Shown piece after piece: positions 6,811 through 13,688 of a stretch of DNA of 13,932 nt. Origin of the DNA: Oscillospiraceae bacterium (GTDB taxonomy: Bacteria; Bacillota; Clostridia; Oscillospirales; Acutalibacteraceae); the NCBI GenBank assembly GCA_031267335.1, contig JAIRZH010000143.1, forward strand, positions 1-13,932, written 5' to 3'. Position numbers and translations under genes: made by a program. The stretch's first letter is position 1. The number at the start of each line of letters is the position of its first letter. Under the pieces are notes generated by a model that saw only the letters and a program-made list of their open reading frames with translations, was not told the origin of the DNA and ran no database searches.

Positions 6811-7173
6811 TAGCCTTAACTAAATTAAAATTACTAAGCAAACAAATTCAAAATCACCAAGCTTACAATAAAAGTTTTTGAAAGGTTATTTTTTAACTTT
6901 TGTTTTTTTTGAATCTAATTTTAACAATAATTCTTAAACCTCCAGTTTTTTTCAAAACGCTATAGCTATTTAATACCAAACAATTAATAATATAAATATA
7001 ATTAAAATTTGTCAAATTAAGTCTAAGTTTTATTTAATGCCTTATTTTTTGTACCAATTTATAAAAATAAGTACTTTTGAAGAAATGTCTGATTTTATGT
7101 CTATTTTTTTAGGTAAATTTAAGTTATTATTCGATAAAAAGAAACAAATATAAAATAGACAAAAAATAAAGTA
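6811..7173. other. Gene-free stretch downstream of dapF
   Basis: It contains repeat E copy E2 (6857-6938). GTCTATTTT (7099-7107) and AAAATAGAC (7152-7160) form a nine-base inverted repeat with a long loop just beyond the dapF stop. That could end dapF transcription on the minus strand, but the loop is large and no clear U-tract follows. Nothing else is recognised. Confidence 0.35.
6857..6938 (+). repeat. Repeat E, copy E2
   Basis: It aligns directly with 795-877 through AAGCTT, TTAACTTTT, TTTTTTGAATCTAATTTTAA and CAATAATTCTTA, with the same block order. No coding frame or terminal inverted repeat is conserved between the copies, so its nature is unknown. Confidence 0.5.
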
Positions 7174-8004
7174 TTAAAATAAATACCCTTTATAAACTTT
7201 AACAGCTTCTCCGATCATTAAAACATCTGTTTGATTGTAATTTACATAAATTATACCACCGGATAAATTTACTTTAATTTTAAAATTACTTTTGACATAT
7301 CCATTCAAAACTCCTGCAATCACCGAAGCACATGCGCCCGTACCGCAAGCAAGTGTTTCTCCACTTCCGCGTTCCCAAACACGCATTGTTAATTCTTCTT
7401 CGTTAATAATTTCTACAAATTCTACATTAATTCCATCAGGAAATTTTCCACAATTTTGAATTGCGTTACCTATAATTTCAATTTCGATTTTTTTTATATT
7501 TTTTTCAAATATAACACAATGTGGATTACCTATTGATAAACAAGTTATATTGTAATTTTTTTTTAGAATTTCGATTTTTAAATTAATTATTTTTTCAAAA
7601 TTAAATTTTGCGGGTATTTTCTGTGGATTAAACTCCGGTAATCCCATGTTGACCATTATTTGAGAAATCAAACCATCTGATTTTAAAATTTTAGTATATT
7701 TAATTCCTGAAAGTGTTTCTATTTTTATATCGTGTTTATTTATATTACGTTCGTCAAAAAGATATTTACTTACACATCTTATTCCGTTTCCACACATTTT
7801 TCCTTCAGAACCATCTGAATTAAAAATCCGCATTTTAGCATCAGCAATTTCAGAAGGACATATAAGAATTAAACCATCCGATCCGATTCCAAAACGTCTT
7901 ATTGAAATTTTTTTGGCTAGAATATTAATATCATTAATTTTATTTTTAAAACAGTCTATATAAATATAATCATTGCCGCAAGCATGATATTTAAAAAATT
8001 CCAA
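7174..8004 (-). CDS. dapF: Diaminopimelate epimerase DapF
   Basis: DapF interconverts LL- and meso-diaminopimelate in the cytoplasm without cofactor, supplying lysine and the peptidoglycan cross-linking residue. The product is 276 residues, a normal length. Key sites are present: FFKYHACGNDYIYID (3-17), RIFNSDGSE (59-67), the first catalytic cysteine C71 in MCGNGIRC (70-77), SIGNPHCVIF (157-166), the ERGSGET loop (211-217) and the second catalytic cysteine C220 in ACGTGACAS (219-227). Both proton-transfer cysteines are intact, so it should be active. The start is TTG, with AAGGA on the minus strand (about 8012-8016) seven bases upstream. It is a solitary minus-strand gene; its retention suggests the cell still makes DAP-type peptidoglycan or lysine. 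Confidence 0.96.
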   Translation of the reverse strand: MEFFKYHACGNDYIYIDCFKNKINDINILAKKISIRRFGIGSDGLILICPSEIADAKMRIFNSDGSEGKMCGNGIRCVSKYLFDERNINKHDIKIETLSGIKYTKILKSDGLISQIMVNMGLPEFNPQKIPAKFNFEKIINLKIEILKKNYNITCLSIGNPHCVIFEKNIKKIEIEIIGNAIQNCGKFPDGINVEFVEIINEEELTMRVWERGSGETLACGTGACASVIAGVLNGYVKSNFKIKVNLSGGIIYVNYNQTDVLMIGEAVKVYKGYLF

Positions 8005-8371
8005 ATGTTTATCCTTTTTAATTAAATAAAAAAATTAATATTTTTACTATTATAATTGATTTTATTTTATTTTAGTAATAGTAGTAATTAATGTTAGAAT
8101 GTTGATTTTTTTAAATTGTAGTTAATTTTACTGGCTTGTTTTGTTTAATTTGAAACTTAAACTTAGTGGAAATTATTTTGTTTTTGATCTTGAAATAAAA
8201 TTTGGTTGAAACTTTTTATTTTTAGAGTATAAAAAGTTGAAAAGTATTTTGTTAATAGATTTCTTGCGAAAACAAATATTTTAAGAAACAGACTTCTTTT
8301 GAAATTGTTTTTGATATTTAAATATTTTTTAGGACTTGCTTTTGCTATTTGAAATTACTAAATTTTGAATA
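8005..8371. other. Gene-free stretch between the divergent dapF and comF
   Basis: It should hold the dapF promoter. On the minus strand TATAAT (8054-8049) is a perfect -10 word, but no convincing -35 is seen. TTACTATTA (8044-8052) has an approximate inverted copy near 8075-8086. Near 8333 GGACTTGCTTTTGCTATTTGAAATTAC resembles a degraded family A left end. No gene or RNA is recognised. Confidence 0.35.
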
Positions 8372-8491
8372 TATTTATTTTTAAATTACTGGGTTTTATA
8401 AAAAGGCGGCGCGGTATACATTAAAGATACTTTAAGGAGTTTTGAAAAAACGAAATGTTCTGAAGAGTTTCAAAATAAGTTTTATAATTTT
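8372..8491 (+). repeat. Repeat D, copy D2
   Basis: This matches the reverse complement of 3961-4083 (see that entry). Its GC-richer core AAAGGCGGCGCGGTATACAT and the block AAAAAACGAAATGTTC are conspicuous here. An AAGGAG at about 8434 looks like a ribosome-binding site but has no conserved ORF behind it in the two copies. It may be a decayed mobile element or an uncharacterised structured element. Confidence 0.6.
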
Positions 8492-8551
8492 TGGGTTTTT
8501 TGGACAAAATAAAACTTAGTTTCTGCCGTTAATATCTGGTTTTTTATATAT

Positions 8552-8637
8552 TTGACACTATTTTGAGTAAAAAAATAAGTAAAAATACCAAAAATTATTA
8601 AAAAAATTGTGTTTTGATAATTTGAAGATAGTTTCTA
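8552..8637 (-). repeat. Family B fragment B3, directly upstream of comF
   Basis: On the plus strand the sequence follows the second half of the reverse complement of family B: AAATAAG, CCAAAAATT, AAATTGTGTTTTG and GAAGATAG. These are in the same order as in B1 and the reverse complement of B2, with many substitutions. The first half is absent. It ends a few bases before the comF ribosome-binding site, so comF transcription must start in or upstream of repeat DNA. Confidence 0.5.
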
Positions 8638-8653
8638 ACGAGGTTTAAATCCG

Positions 8654-9304
8654 GTGAATTGGTTATCAACGTTTTTTAAGAAATTAATTTTAATTATTTT
8701 TCCATTACGATGCATGTATTGCGATAATATTTGCACAGAAAGCATATGTGAAGTTTGCGATAAAATTATTAAAGAAAAATTTTGTGCTAAAATAATTAAA
8801 ACACATTATCGTGAGGTAATTTGCGCTTCGGCGTTTGCTTATCAAGGTTGTGTGAAAGAAGCGATAAAACGCTTTAAATTTAAACACGAAAAATCGTATA
8901 AAGATGAATTTTCAAAATTGGTTGCTAAAACAGTAAAAAAATGTTTCCCGAAACAAAAATTTGATTTAATAACATGTGTTCCGATACATGAAAATAGAGT
9001 TAATACAAGAGGGTATAATCAATCAGAATTAATCGCTAGAGGTGTATCTAAAATTTTAGGAATATCTTTTGAAAATACTTTAATAAAAACCCAAAACAAT
9101 CGTTCTCAACATGGTTTAAACTTTGCAAAAAGGCAAACTAATGTTGATGGAGTGTACAAACTGATTAAAAATCTCGATGGCAAAAAAATTTTAATTTGTG
9201 ATGATATTATAACTACAGGTGCCACTTTAAATGAATGCATCACAACGTTATTTCGGGCAAAAGCGGATGTTTTTTGTGCATGTTTAGCTTATACGGAAAA
9301 ATGA
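8654..9304 (+). CDS. comF: ComF-family phosphoribosyltransferase-like protein
   Basis: ComF proteins are cytoplasmic and linked to DNA uptake in competent bacteria, where ComF has been implicated with the ComFA helicase. The 216-residue product has the family layout: an N-terminal zinc-ribbon with C20, C23, C32 and C35 (CMYC...CEVC), then a PRTase-like fold with FAYQGCVKEAIKRFKF (61-76), VPIHENRVNTRGYNQSE (109-125), KTQNNRSQHGLNFAKRQTN (145-163) and the PRPP loop ILICDDIITTGAT (179-191). The start is GTG with GAGG (8640-8643) ten bases upstream; the next Met falls inside the zinc site and is not credible. comFA is not adjacent, so a role in competence cannot be inferred from context. Family B fragment B3 abuts its 5' side and element A3 begins 95 bases after its stop. 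Confidence 0.92.
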   Translation: MNWLSTFFKKLILIIFPLRCMYCDNICTESICEVCDKIIKEKFCAKIIKTHYREVICASAFAYQGCVKEAIKRFKFKHEKSYKDEFSKLVAKTVKKCFPKQKFDLITCVPIHENRVNTRGYNQSELIARGVSKILGISFENTLIKTQNNRSQHGLNFAKRQTNVDGVYKLIKNLDGKKILICDDIITTGATLNECITTLFRAKADVFCACLAYTEK

Positions 9305-9399
9305 TTTTTTCAAAATAGATTTTTTGTAGAATTTAGGCGGTTAAATTTAAAATTATAAATTTTTGCAATCAGAAAAAGACATTGTTAAGTTTTTCACTA

Positions 9400-9559
9400 G
9401 GGATTGTTCCTGATGTTTGAAATGACAAAACTTCGAGTAATTTTTGATTTGAATAAGAAAAATTTTTTCATAATTATTGACGTATTGTGAAAAAAATTAA
9501 CGTATTACGAATCAAAAAGTATCGAAATATGGTTGTTGAACGGTGGTGAGAATAGGTTC
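9400..9559 (+). repeat. Family A palindromic MITE-like element, copy A3 (diverged)
   Basis: This copy of about 160 bp begins GGGATTGTTCCTGATGTTTG after TA (9398-9399) and ends GTGGTGAGAATAGGTTC. The internal blocks CGAGTAATTTTTG, GACGTATTGTGAAAAAA and AATCAAAAAGTATCGAAATATGG match A2. The right-hand TA is lost (TG), and mutations in both ends suggest an older insertion. It starts 95 bases downstream of the comF stop. Confidence 0.82.
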
Positions 9560-9618
9560 TGGGTAGGCTTTTGGCAATCAGTATATTTATTTATTATTTA
9601 GTCAATACCTCTAATTAG

Positions 9619-9703
9619 AACTTAATTTTTATTAAACCAAAATATGCTTAAAAAATTATCTAAAAATTTATATTTTGGTTTGATAAATATGTTTTAATAA
9701 GTT
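9619..9703. repeat. Large near-perfect hairpin between A3 and tRNA-Tyr
   Basis: TTTATTAAACCAAAATAT (9628-9645) pairs with ATATTTTGGTTTGATAAA (9670-9687): 18 pairs, of which one is G-T. The loop is 24 bases. Outside it, AACTTA (9619-9624) and TAAGTT (9698-9703) can extend the stem across a bulge. The right arm resembles 11140-11190 (AATTTATATTTTGATTTGATG), so the element may be repeated. It has no U-tract typical of a terminator. Confidence 0.55.
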
Positions 9704-9761
9704 TAACAAACTACCAATGTTTATTTAATTTAATTTTAATTTTACGAAATAACCTTACGGT

Positions 9762-9790
9762 TTAAAAAAGTTTGAGTAGACTTTTATAAT
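9762..9790 (+). promoter_or_regulatory. Candidate promoter for tRNA-Tyr
   Basis: TATAAT at 9785-9790 is a perfect -10 hexamer. TTAAAA at 9762-9767 matches four of six -35 positions with 17-base spacing. Transcription would start near 9797, about 24 bases before the tRNA. AT-richness makes chance matches common, so support rests mainly on position. Confidence 0.45.
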
Positions 9791-9820
9791 TAATTTATTG
9801 TAAAATTCAAAAAGATTCAT

Positions 9821-9906
9821 GGGAGATTTCCAGAGTGGCCAAATGGAGCAGACTGTAAATCTGTTGTCTTTAGACTTCGGTGGTTCGAATCCATCATCTC
9901 CCACCA
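9821..9906 (+). tRNA. trnY: tRNA-Tyr (GTA), CCA encoded
   Basis: The acceptor stem pairs GGGAGAT (9821-9827) with ATCTCCC (9896-9902), followed by A and an encoded CCA. The anticodon loop CTGTAAA gives anticodon GTA at 9855-9857, with stem CAGA/TCTG. The long variable arm (GTC-TTTA-GAC) makes it a class II tRNA, as bacterial tRNA-Tyr is. The T-arm GGTGGTTCGAATCCATC is intact. A short CCAA/TTGG hairpin (9904-9907 with 9915-9918) followed by ATTTTTT could end transcription, but it is weak. Confidence 0.97.
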
Positions 9907-10040
9907 AGCATTCGTTGGATTTTTTGTTAAAAACAAGTTTTTTATAAATATTTCTAAAATTTCAGAAAAAATAACGAGTAATAATTATTGGTGTTTTGTA
10001 ACTTATTTACGTCAATAAGCCAAAAATGCAACTTTTTATA

Positions 10041-10162
10041 ATTTTTGAGTTCGAATAATAGGTAATTTTGGAAAAATATTAATTGTATTACGAAAAAATT
10101 CAACGCATTACAAATCAAAAAGTACCGAAATATGGTCGTTAAACAGTAGTGGGAACAGGCCC
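10041..10162 (+). repeat. Family A element, copy A4, 5'-truncated
   Basis: From about 10041 the sequence follows family A to its right end: TCGAATAA, AATTTTGGAAAAATATTAA, the block ACAAATCAAAAAGTACCGAAA and TAGTGGGAACAGGCCC, then TA (10163-10164). The left third is missing and replaced by a family B end fragment joined at a shared ATTTTTG word. This suggests recombination or deletion between two different repeats. Confidence 0.75.
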
Positions 10163-10250
10163 TAATTTAAGATTCTGTCTCTATATAGTTCTCAAAGTGT
10201 AATTTTCTGATTAATTTAATGTTTAAGAATTATCTAAAAATTCGTGTTTT

Positions 10251-10360
10251 AGAGCTTGCTTGATATTTCTTAAGTAGTAAATGTTTGGCTAAAATTTTTA
10301 AAATTTCGTACTGCTTGTTAGTTAAATATGTCAGTATTTGCCTTATTTGTGCTTTGATTT
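10251..10360 (-). repeat. Family C fragment, copy C2
   Basis: On the plus strand it follows the reverse complement of C1: AGAGCTTGCTTGATATTTCT, TAAAATTTTTAAAATTTCGTA, TTAGTTAAATATGTCAGTATT and GTGCTTTGATTT. The last third, including the other terminus, is missing or badly decayed (a GTCAGGTCT word near 10368 may be its trace). Confidence 0.6.
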
Positions 10361-10412
10361 CCGTGTGTCAGGTCTAATTCCCTTGTATTCCCTGTGTTCA
10401 GACGAAAGTGGC

Positions 10413-10994
10413 TTAAATTTTTATGCCAAATTCTTTTATTTTAGATTTAAGAACTAAAAAATCTCCTTTTATATCTGATTTTTTCGCTGTATTACGCAAT
10501 AAAGCAGACGGATGGAAAGTTGCCATAAACCAAATATTATTTTTGTTAATAAATTTACCATGATCTTGTTTGATTTTTATTTTAGGATTCATAATACACA
10601 TAGCAGCGATTCTGCCAAGAGAAATAATAATTTTTGGTTTTATTGTTTTTATTTGATCGTGTAACCAATTGATGCAAAGTCCTTGTTCTGAGGATAATGG
10701 ATTTCGATTTTGTGGCGGACGACATTTAATGATATTTGTTATGTAAAAATTTTTTTCCCTATACAAATTAATTTCCGCAAGCAATTTGTCAAGCAGTTCT
10801 CCTGAACGCCCAACAAATGGTTTGCCTTGCAAATCTTCATTTTTGCCTGGCCCTTCGCCGATAAACAAAATTTTAGAATAATAATTGCCTTGCCCAAAAA
10901 CTACGTTTATACGTGTTTTTGCAAGATCACATTTAGTGCATTTTTTGCAATCGTTTTCTAATGATTTCCAAACGATTTCTTGTTCTTGGTTCAA
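10413..10994 (-). CDS. Family 4 uracil-DNA glycosylase with 4Fe-4S cluster
   Basis: Removes uracil from DNA, starting base-excision repair of deaminated cytosine. The 193-residue product has the family 4 architecture: N-terminal cluster ligands in CKKCTKCDLAKTR (16-28; C19 and C22 fit the usual C-x2-C-x-L spacing), VVFGQG (31-36), the active-site motif GEGPGKNEDLQGKPFVGRSGELLD (47-70), NIIKCRPPQNRNP (87-99) with C91 as a ligand and C107 as the likely fourth. The C-terminal motif is HPSALLRN (161-168). All hallmark residues are present. The start is TTG with AAGGA on the minus strand (11001-11005) six bases upstream. The gene runs divergently from smpB, with a family C fragment in the shared upstream region. 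Confidence 0.93.
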   Translation of the reverse strand: MNQEQEIVWKSLENDCKKCTKCDLAKTRINVVFGQGNYYSKILFIGEGPGKNEDLQGKPFVGRSGELLDKLLAEINLYREKNFYITNIIKCRPPQNRNPLSSEQGLCINWLHDQIKTIKPKIIISLGRIAAMCIMNPKIKIKQDHGKFINKNNIWFMATFHPSALLRNTAKKSDIKGDFLVLKSKIKEFGIKI

Positions 10995-11019
10995 AATTTT
11001 TCCTTATGATTTAGATTTT

Positions 11020-11070
11020 AAAAAATTTATTATAAATTTTGCACTACCTTAGAAATATTTGGCAGGCTCT
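11020..11070 (-). repeat. Family C end fragment, copy C3, upstream of the UDG gene
   Basis: AATTTATTATAAATTTTGCAC, CTTAGAAATATTTGG and CAGGCTCT match the end of the reverse complement of C1. It lies directly upstream of the UDG ribosome-binding site, so the promoter of that gene must overlap or lie beyond repeat DNA. A family B-like remnant (ATTTAATTCTACTC, then AATACTCAAAAATTAT) follows at about 11107-11152. Confidence 0.55.
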
Positions 11071-11241
11071 AAGAAAGAGGTTTGATTTTAAAAAAATTCT
11101 TATTATTTAATTCTACTCCCAAAACAAGTAAAAAAATACTCAAAAATTATTTAAAATTTATATTTTGATTTGATGAAAACAAGTTCTAAACTAAAATATT
11201 ACTTTATGATATGATGGGTTTTGTGGAAGAGGTTGCTAAAA

Positions 11242-11709
11242 ATGAGCGGAATCAAAATTGTTGCACAAAATAAAAAAGTATTTCACAAATATTTTATACT
11301 CGAAAATATCGAGTCAGGTATCGAATTACGTGGAACGGAAGTTAAGTCTATTCGTGCCGGAAAAGTTAATTTAAAAGATTCTTGGTGTAATTCCGATGGT
11401 GAAGAGATTTTTGTTAATAACATGCATATAAGCGCTTACGAAAAAGGCAATATTTTTAATTCTGACCCTTTAAGGCGGCGAAAACTTCTTGTGCATAAAA
11501 AAGAAATATCCAGAATTTATAGTAGCATTAAACGTCAAAGTTTTTCGCTAATTCCGATTTCGATGTATTTTAAAGGAAAGTGGATAAAAATCAAAATAGG
11601 AATTTGCAAAGGCAAAAAACTTTACGATAAACGAGCAACCGTAGCGAAAAGAGATGCTCAAAGAAATATGCAACGCGCTTTTAAAGAAAATCAACGTGGC
11701 ACAAAATAA
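11242..11709 (+). CDS. smpB: SsrA-binding protein SmpB
   Basis: SmpB binds tmRNA and delivers it to stalled ribosomes for trans-translation in the cytoplasm. From the ATG at 11242 the product is 155 residues, typical for the family. Motifs are the N-terminal NKKVFHKYFILENIESGIEL, then GTEVKSIRAGKVNLKDSW, the HISAYEKGN loop, RRRKLLVHKKEISR and the C-terminal GKKLYDKRATVAKRDAQR, whose basic tail enters the ribosomal channel. I prefer ATG 11242 over the in-frame TTG at 11221 because GAAGAGG (11226-11232) sits nine bases before the ATG and the upstream TTG would bury that site in coding sequence. No ssrA gene is recognisable next to it, although the pair is often adjacent. Element A5 begins 94 bases after the stop. 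Confidence 0.95.
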   Translation: MSGIKIVAQNKKVFHKYFILENIESGIELRGTEVKSIRAGKVNLKDSWCNSDGEEIFVNNMHISAYEKGNIFNSDPLRRRKLLVHKKEISRIYSSIKRQSFSLIPISMYFKGKWIKIKIGICKGKKLYDKRATVAKRDAQRNMQRAFKENQRGTK

Positions 11710-11803
11710 AAAACTTGTCTTTTTAATTAAATTTGTTTTTTGGTTTGTGGCGAATATTTGTGTTTATAGGTAATAATAAAGATTTTGCAAACAATTAATA
11801 TTA

Positions 11804-11960
11804 GGTCCTGTTGCCACTACCGTTTAGCGACTGATTTTGGTACTTTTTGGTTTTTACTACATTAAATTTTTTACAATACGTCAGTATTTTAAAAAAAATT
11901 TCCTTATCCAAACCAAAAATTATTCGAAATTCTGTCATTTCAAATAGTGGGAACAGGCCC
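11804..11960 (-). repeat. Family A palindromic MITE-like element, copy A5
   Basis: This 157-bp copy is flanked by TA (11802-11803, 11961-11962). It begins GGTCCTGTTGCCACTACCG and ends AATAGTGGGAACAGGCCC, the reverse orientation relative to A2. Internal blocks TTGGTACTTTTTGG, ATTAAATTTTTTACAATACG and CTTATCCAAACCAAAAATT match A1 and A6. It lies 94 bases after the smpB stop. Confidence 0.86.
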
Positions 11961-11975
11961 TAAAACAAAAATTTT

Positions 11976-12176
11976 ATGTTTTTTAAAAGTTTGCTTTGTG
12001 TTTACACCGAAAATCCTCTATTGGATGAGCTTCCTTTAAAAATATCTTCTAAAATTAATTACTTCTTCGGCAAAATTACCGTGCTTCTAAATAAACGCTT
12101 GCAAAAAAATTCTAAAAGTAAGAGTATCGAGTTCTGGGCTTATTTAAAAATATCTTTAAAAGCAGCATATATTTAG
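11976..12176 (+). pseudogene. Short ORF remnant between elements A5 and C4
   Basis: A 66-codon ATG frame (MFFKSLLCVYTENPLLDEL...FWAYLKISLKAAYI) has a protein-like mix of residues and lies exactly between two repeats. Its last bases (about 12173-12176) already belong to the family C copy. No ribosome-binding site precedes it, and A5 starts just upstream. I recognise no family. It could be an internal fragment of a lost gene or chance. Confidence 0.25.
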
Positions 12177-12298
12177 TTAAAATTTTTTTGCATTGCTTGT
12201 TAGTCAAATATGTTAAGTATTTGCCTTCTTCACACTTTGGATTTTAAAAATTTTAATCATAAAATTTACACTACTAAGAGATGTTTGGCAGATTCTTA
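12173..12298 (-). repeat. Family C element, copy C4 (one end missing)
   Basis: On the plus strand it follows the reverse complement of C1: TTAGTTAAAATTTT, GCATTGCTTGTTAGTCAAAT, CACACTTTGGATTTTAAAAA, ATAAAATTTACACTACTAAG and a terminus CAGATTCTTA. About the first 35 bases of the element are absent. Confidence 0.65.
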
Positions 12299-12350
12299 GA
12301 GCTTGTTTAATGTTTTTAAGTAACGCAATTTTAATTAAAACATGCGCTGC
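12297..12350 (-). repeat. Family C end fragment, copy C5, abutting C4
   Basis: TTAGAGCTTGTTTAATGTTTTTAAG resembles the other terminus of family C (TTAGAGTTTGTTTAATATCTC in C1). It directly follows C4, making a head-to-tail pair of incomplete copies. The pair forms the region immediately upstream of the AAA+ gene. Confidence 0.5.
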
Positions 12351-12393
12351 TTCAGAGATATGGCCTTTAATATAGCAAAAGGGGTGTTTTAAC

Positions 12394-13688
12394 GTGAAAA
12401 AATTGAAACAAAAATTACATCTATTGCATTATCGCTTATATTTTTATTTATTATTCCTGCCAATATTCGAGTTTTAGCTTTCCCGTGGGAAACAATGCTC
12501 ACAAGCACGATCGGGTCAACGATTGCTGGAATGGTTCCTCGTGTTTTCGATAACATTTATAACTTAATAAAAATGAAACGCGAAGAAATTAGAATCGAGC
12601 GCGAAGTCACTAGATATCAAGGATTTCACAACGCAAACGAGATTGTTAGAAGGCTTAAATTAATTCAGGAAAATAAATCCGATATAAGAGTTTATGGACA
12701 AGTGAAAGCAAAAAAACAAATGTTTAAGATTTTGAGTGGTGTTATTGCACGAATTGATAACATAAAACGTCATAGAAGTAATATCAAAGAGGTTCGTGGC
12801 AATATAATTTACATAATTGGTGCTCCTGGAACAGGAAAAACAAAATTGTGTTATGCAATTGCTAGTGCGTTTTGCAAATATCCTGAGAAAACTTGTGTTT
12901 TTTGCCACAGCGAAAATGTAACTTCAGAAACCGAACTCGGAATCTAACTTTTTAAAACTATTGCCACAAAAGACATTGGCAAAATACGAACAAAAAATGT
13001 GTTTACCGGAACCAACGGACTTATTCCAAAAGATGAAGAATCTCCAATGTTAAAGCATATTTTAAGATGGTTTGAATCAGTCGTAATTATAGATGAATTT
13101 GAAAAAATGAAGCTTAAGAGTGCAAAACCTGGCACAATGTTTAATTTAGGAGGCGTGATTATTCCGAATACAAGTGCTTTGACGAATGTTCCGGAGGTCG
13201 ATAACAGTGCTGATGAAATTATCCGCTCTATCGCTTCGACTGGCAAATATAAATTTATGAATAAAGTAGTAGATTGTAGTAAAATTTTATTTTTAATTAC
13301 AACAAATGAAACTCGCGAAGAAGTTGAAAAAAACTTTGGAATCAGTGGAATTAAAGGCGGTGGTGCGCAAAGATTAAATATTATTGAATTCGATTACCTA
13401 ACACTTGATGCTTGTCTTGGAATTGCCAAGGATTTTGTGGAAAAAGTTATTGAAATTTTGACTGATAAAGAAGGACCATTTAAAATTGGCAAAATAACTT
13501 TTGATAATGAAAGTTTAAAAAATATAGCACAACATATTTTTAACGACAAAGTAATGCAAGGACGTGCAAAAAACGAACTTGAAGATGAAATTTACAGTTT
13601 ATTTTCTGAAAATATAGGAAAAGAAAAAAACAAAAAAATTAGAGTTTCGTTTAATGATGGACATTTCACAAAGCAAATTTCGAGATAA
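12394..13688 (+). pseudogene. AAA+ ATPase with signal peptide, disrupted by frameshift and stop
   Basis: Two in-frame ORFs (12495-12947 and 12999-13688) are one gene split by a single TAA at 12945-12947; coding continues in the same frame with LFKTIATKDIGK. Upstream, the same frame encodes ETKITSIALSLIFLFIIPAN and RVLAF but has no start. GTG at 12394, with AAAGGGG (12378-12384) nine bases upstream, joins it if one A is restored to the A6 tract 12397-12402. The repaired product would be about 431 residues: a signal peptide or anchor (MKKIETK, a hydrophobic stretch to about 29, possible cleavage after VLA), a basic coiled segment, Walker A GAPGTGKT (143-150), Walker B VVIIDEF (230-236), sensor 1 ITTN (302-305), a candidate arginine finger in GGAQRLN and sensor 2 in QGRAKNELE (R391). 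The stop lies between Walker A and B, so a truncated protein would lack ATPase activity. The layout resembles ClpB/torsin-type AAA+ proteins; the exact family and substrate are unknown. Confidence 0.75.

Larger units (their letters stand above)
9907..10412. other. Gene-free stretch filled with repeat fragments, downstream of the UDG gene
   Basis: In order: a possible weak tRNA terminator; a family B end fragment at about 10007-10040 (GTCAATAAGCCAAAAATGC, then ACTTTTTATAATTTTTG); a truncated family A copy to 10162; a family C fragment at 10251-10360; then about 50 bases of unassigned sequence with TGTGTTCAGACGAAAG before the UDG stop. No gene is present. Confidence 0.55.

Noticed and set aside
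8705..8887. 60-codon minus-strand ORF
   Set aside because: It is antisense within comF, over the zinc-ribbon codons.
11221..11241. Upstream TTG start for smpB
   Set aside because: It would place the ribosome-binding site GAAGAGG inside the coding sequence and add residues not typical of SmpB.
11710..12390. A possible ssrA (tmRNA) gene next to smpB
   Set aside because: I found no alanine-tRNA-like ends, tag reading frame or tmRNA core; the region is repeats and a short ORF.
12394..12477. A separate short ORF from GTG 12394 (27 codons ending in TAG)
   Set aside because: It is better explained as the start of the AAA+ gene followed by a one-base loss in the A tract, because the adjacent frame encodes a standard signal peptide that joins the AAA+ domain.
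12660..13246. Two minus-strand ORFs (12660-12908, 12944-13246)
   Set aside because: Both are antisense to the AAA+ gene, whose Walker motifs fix the coding strand.
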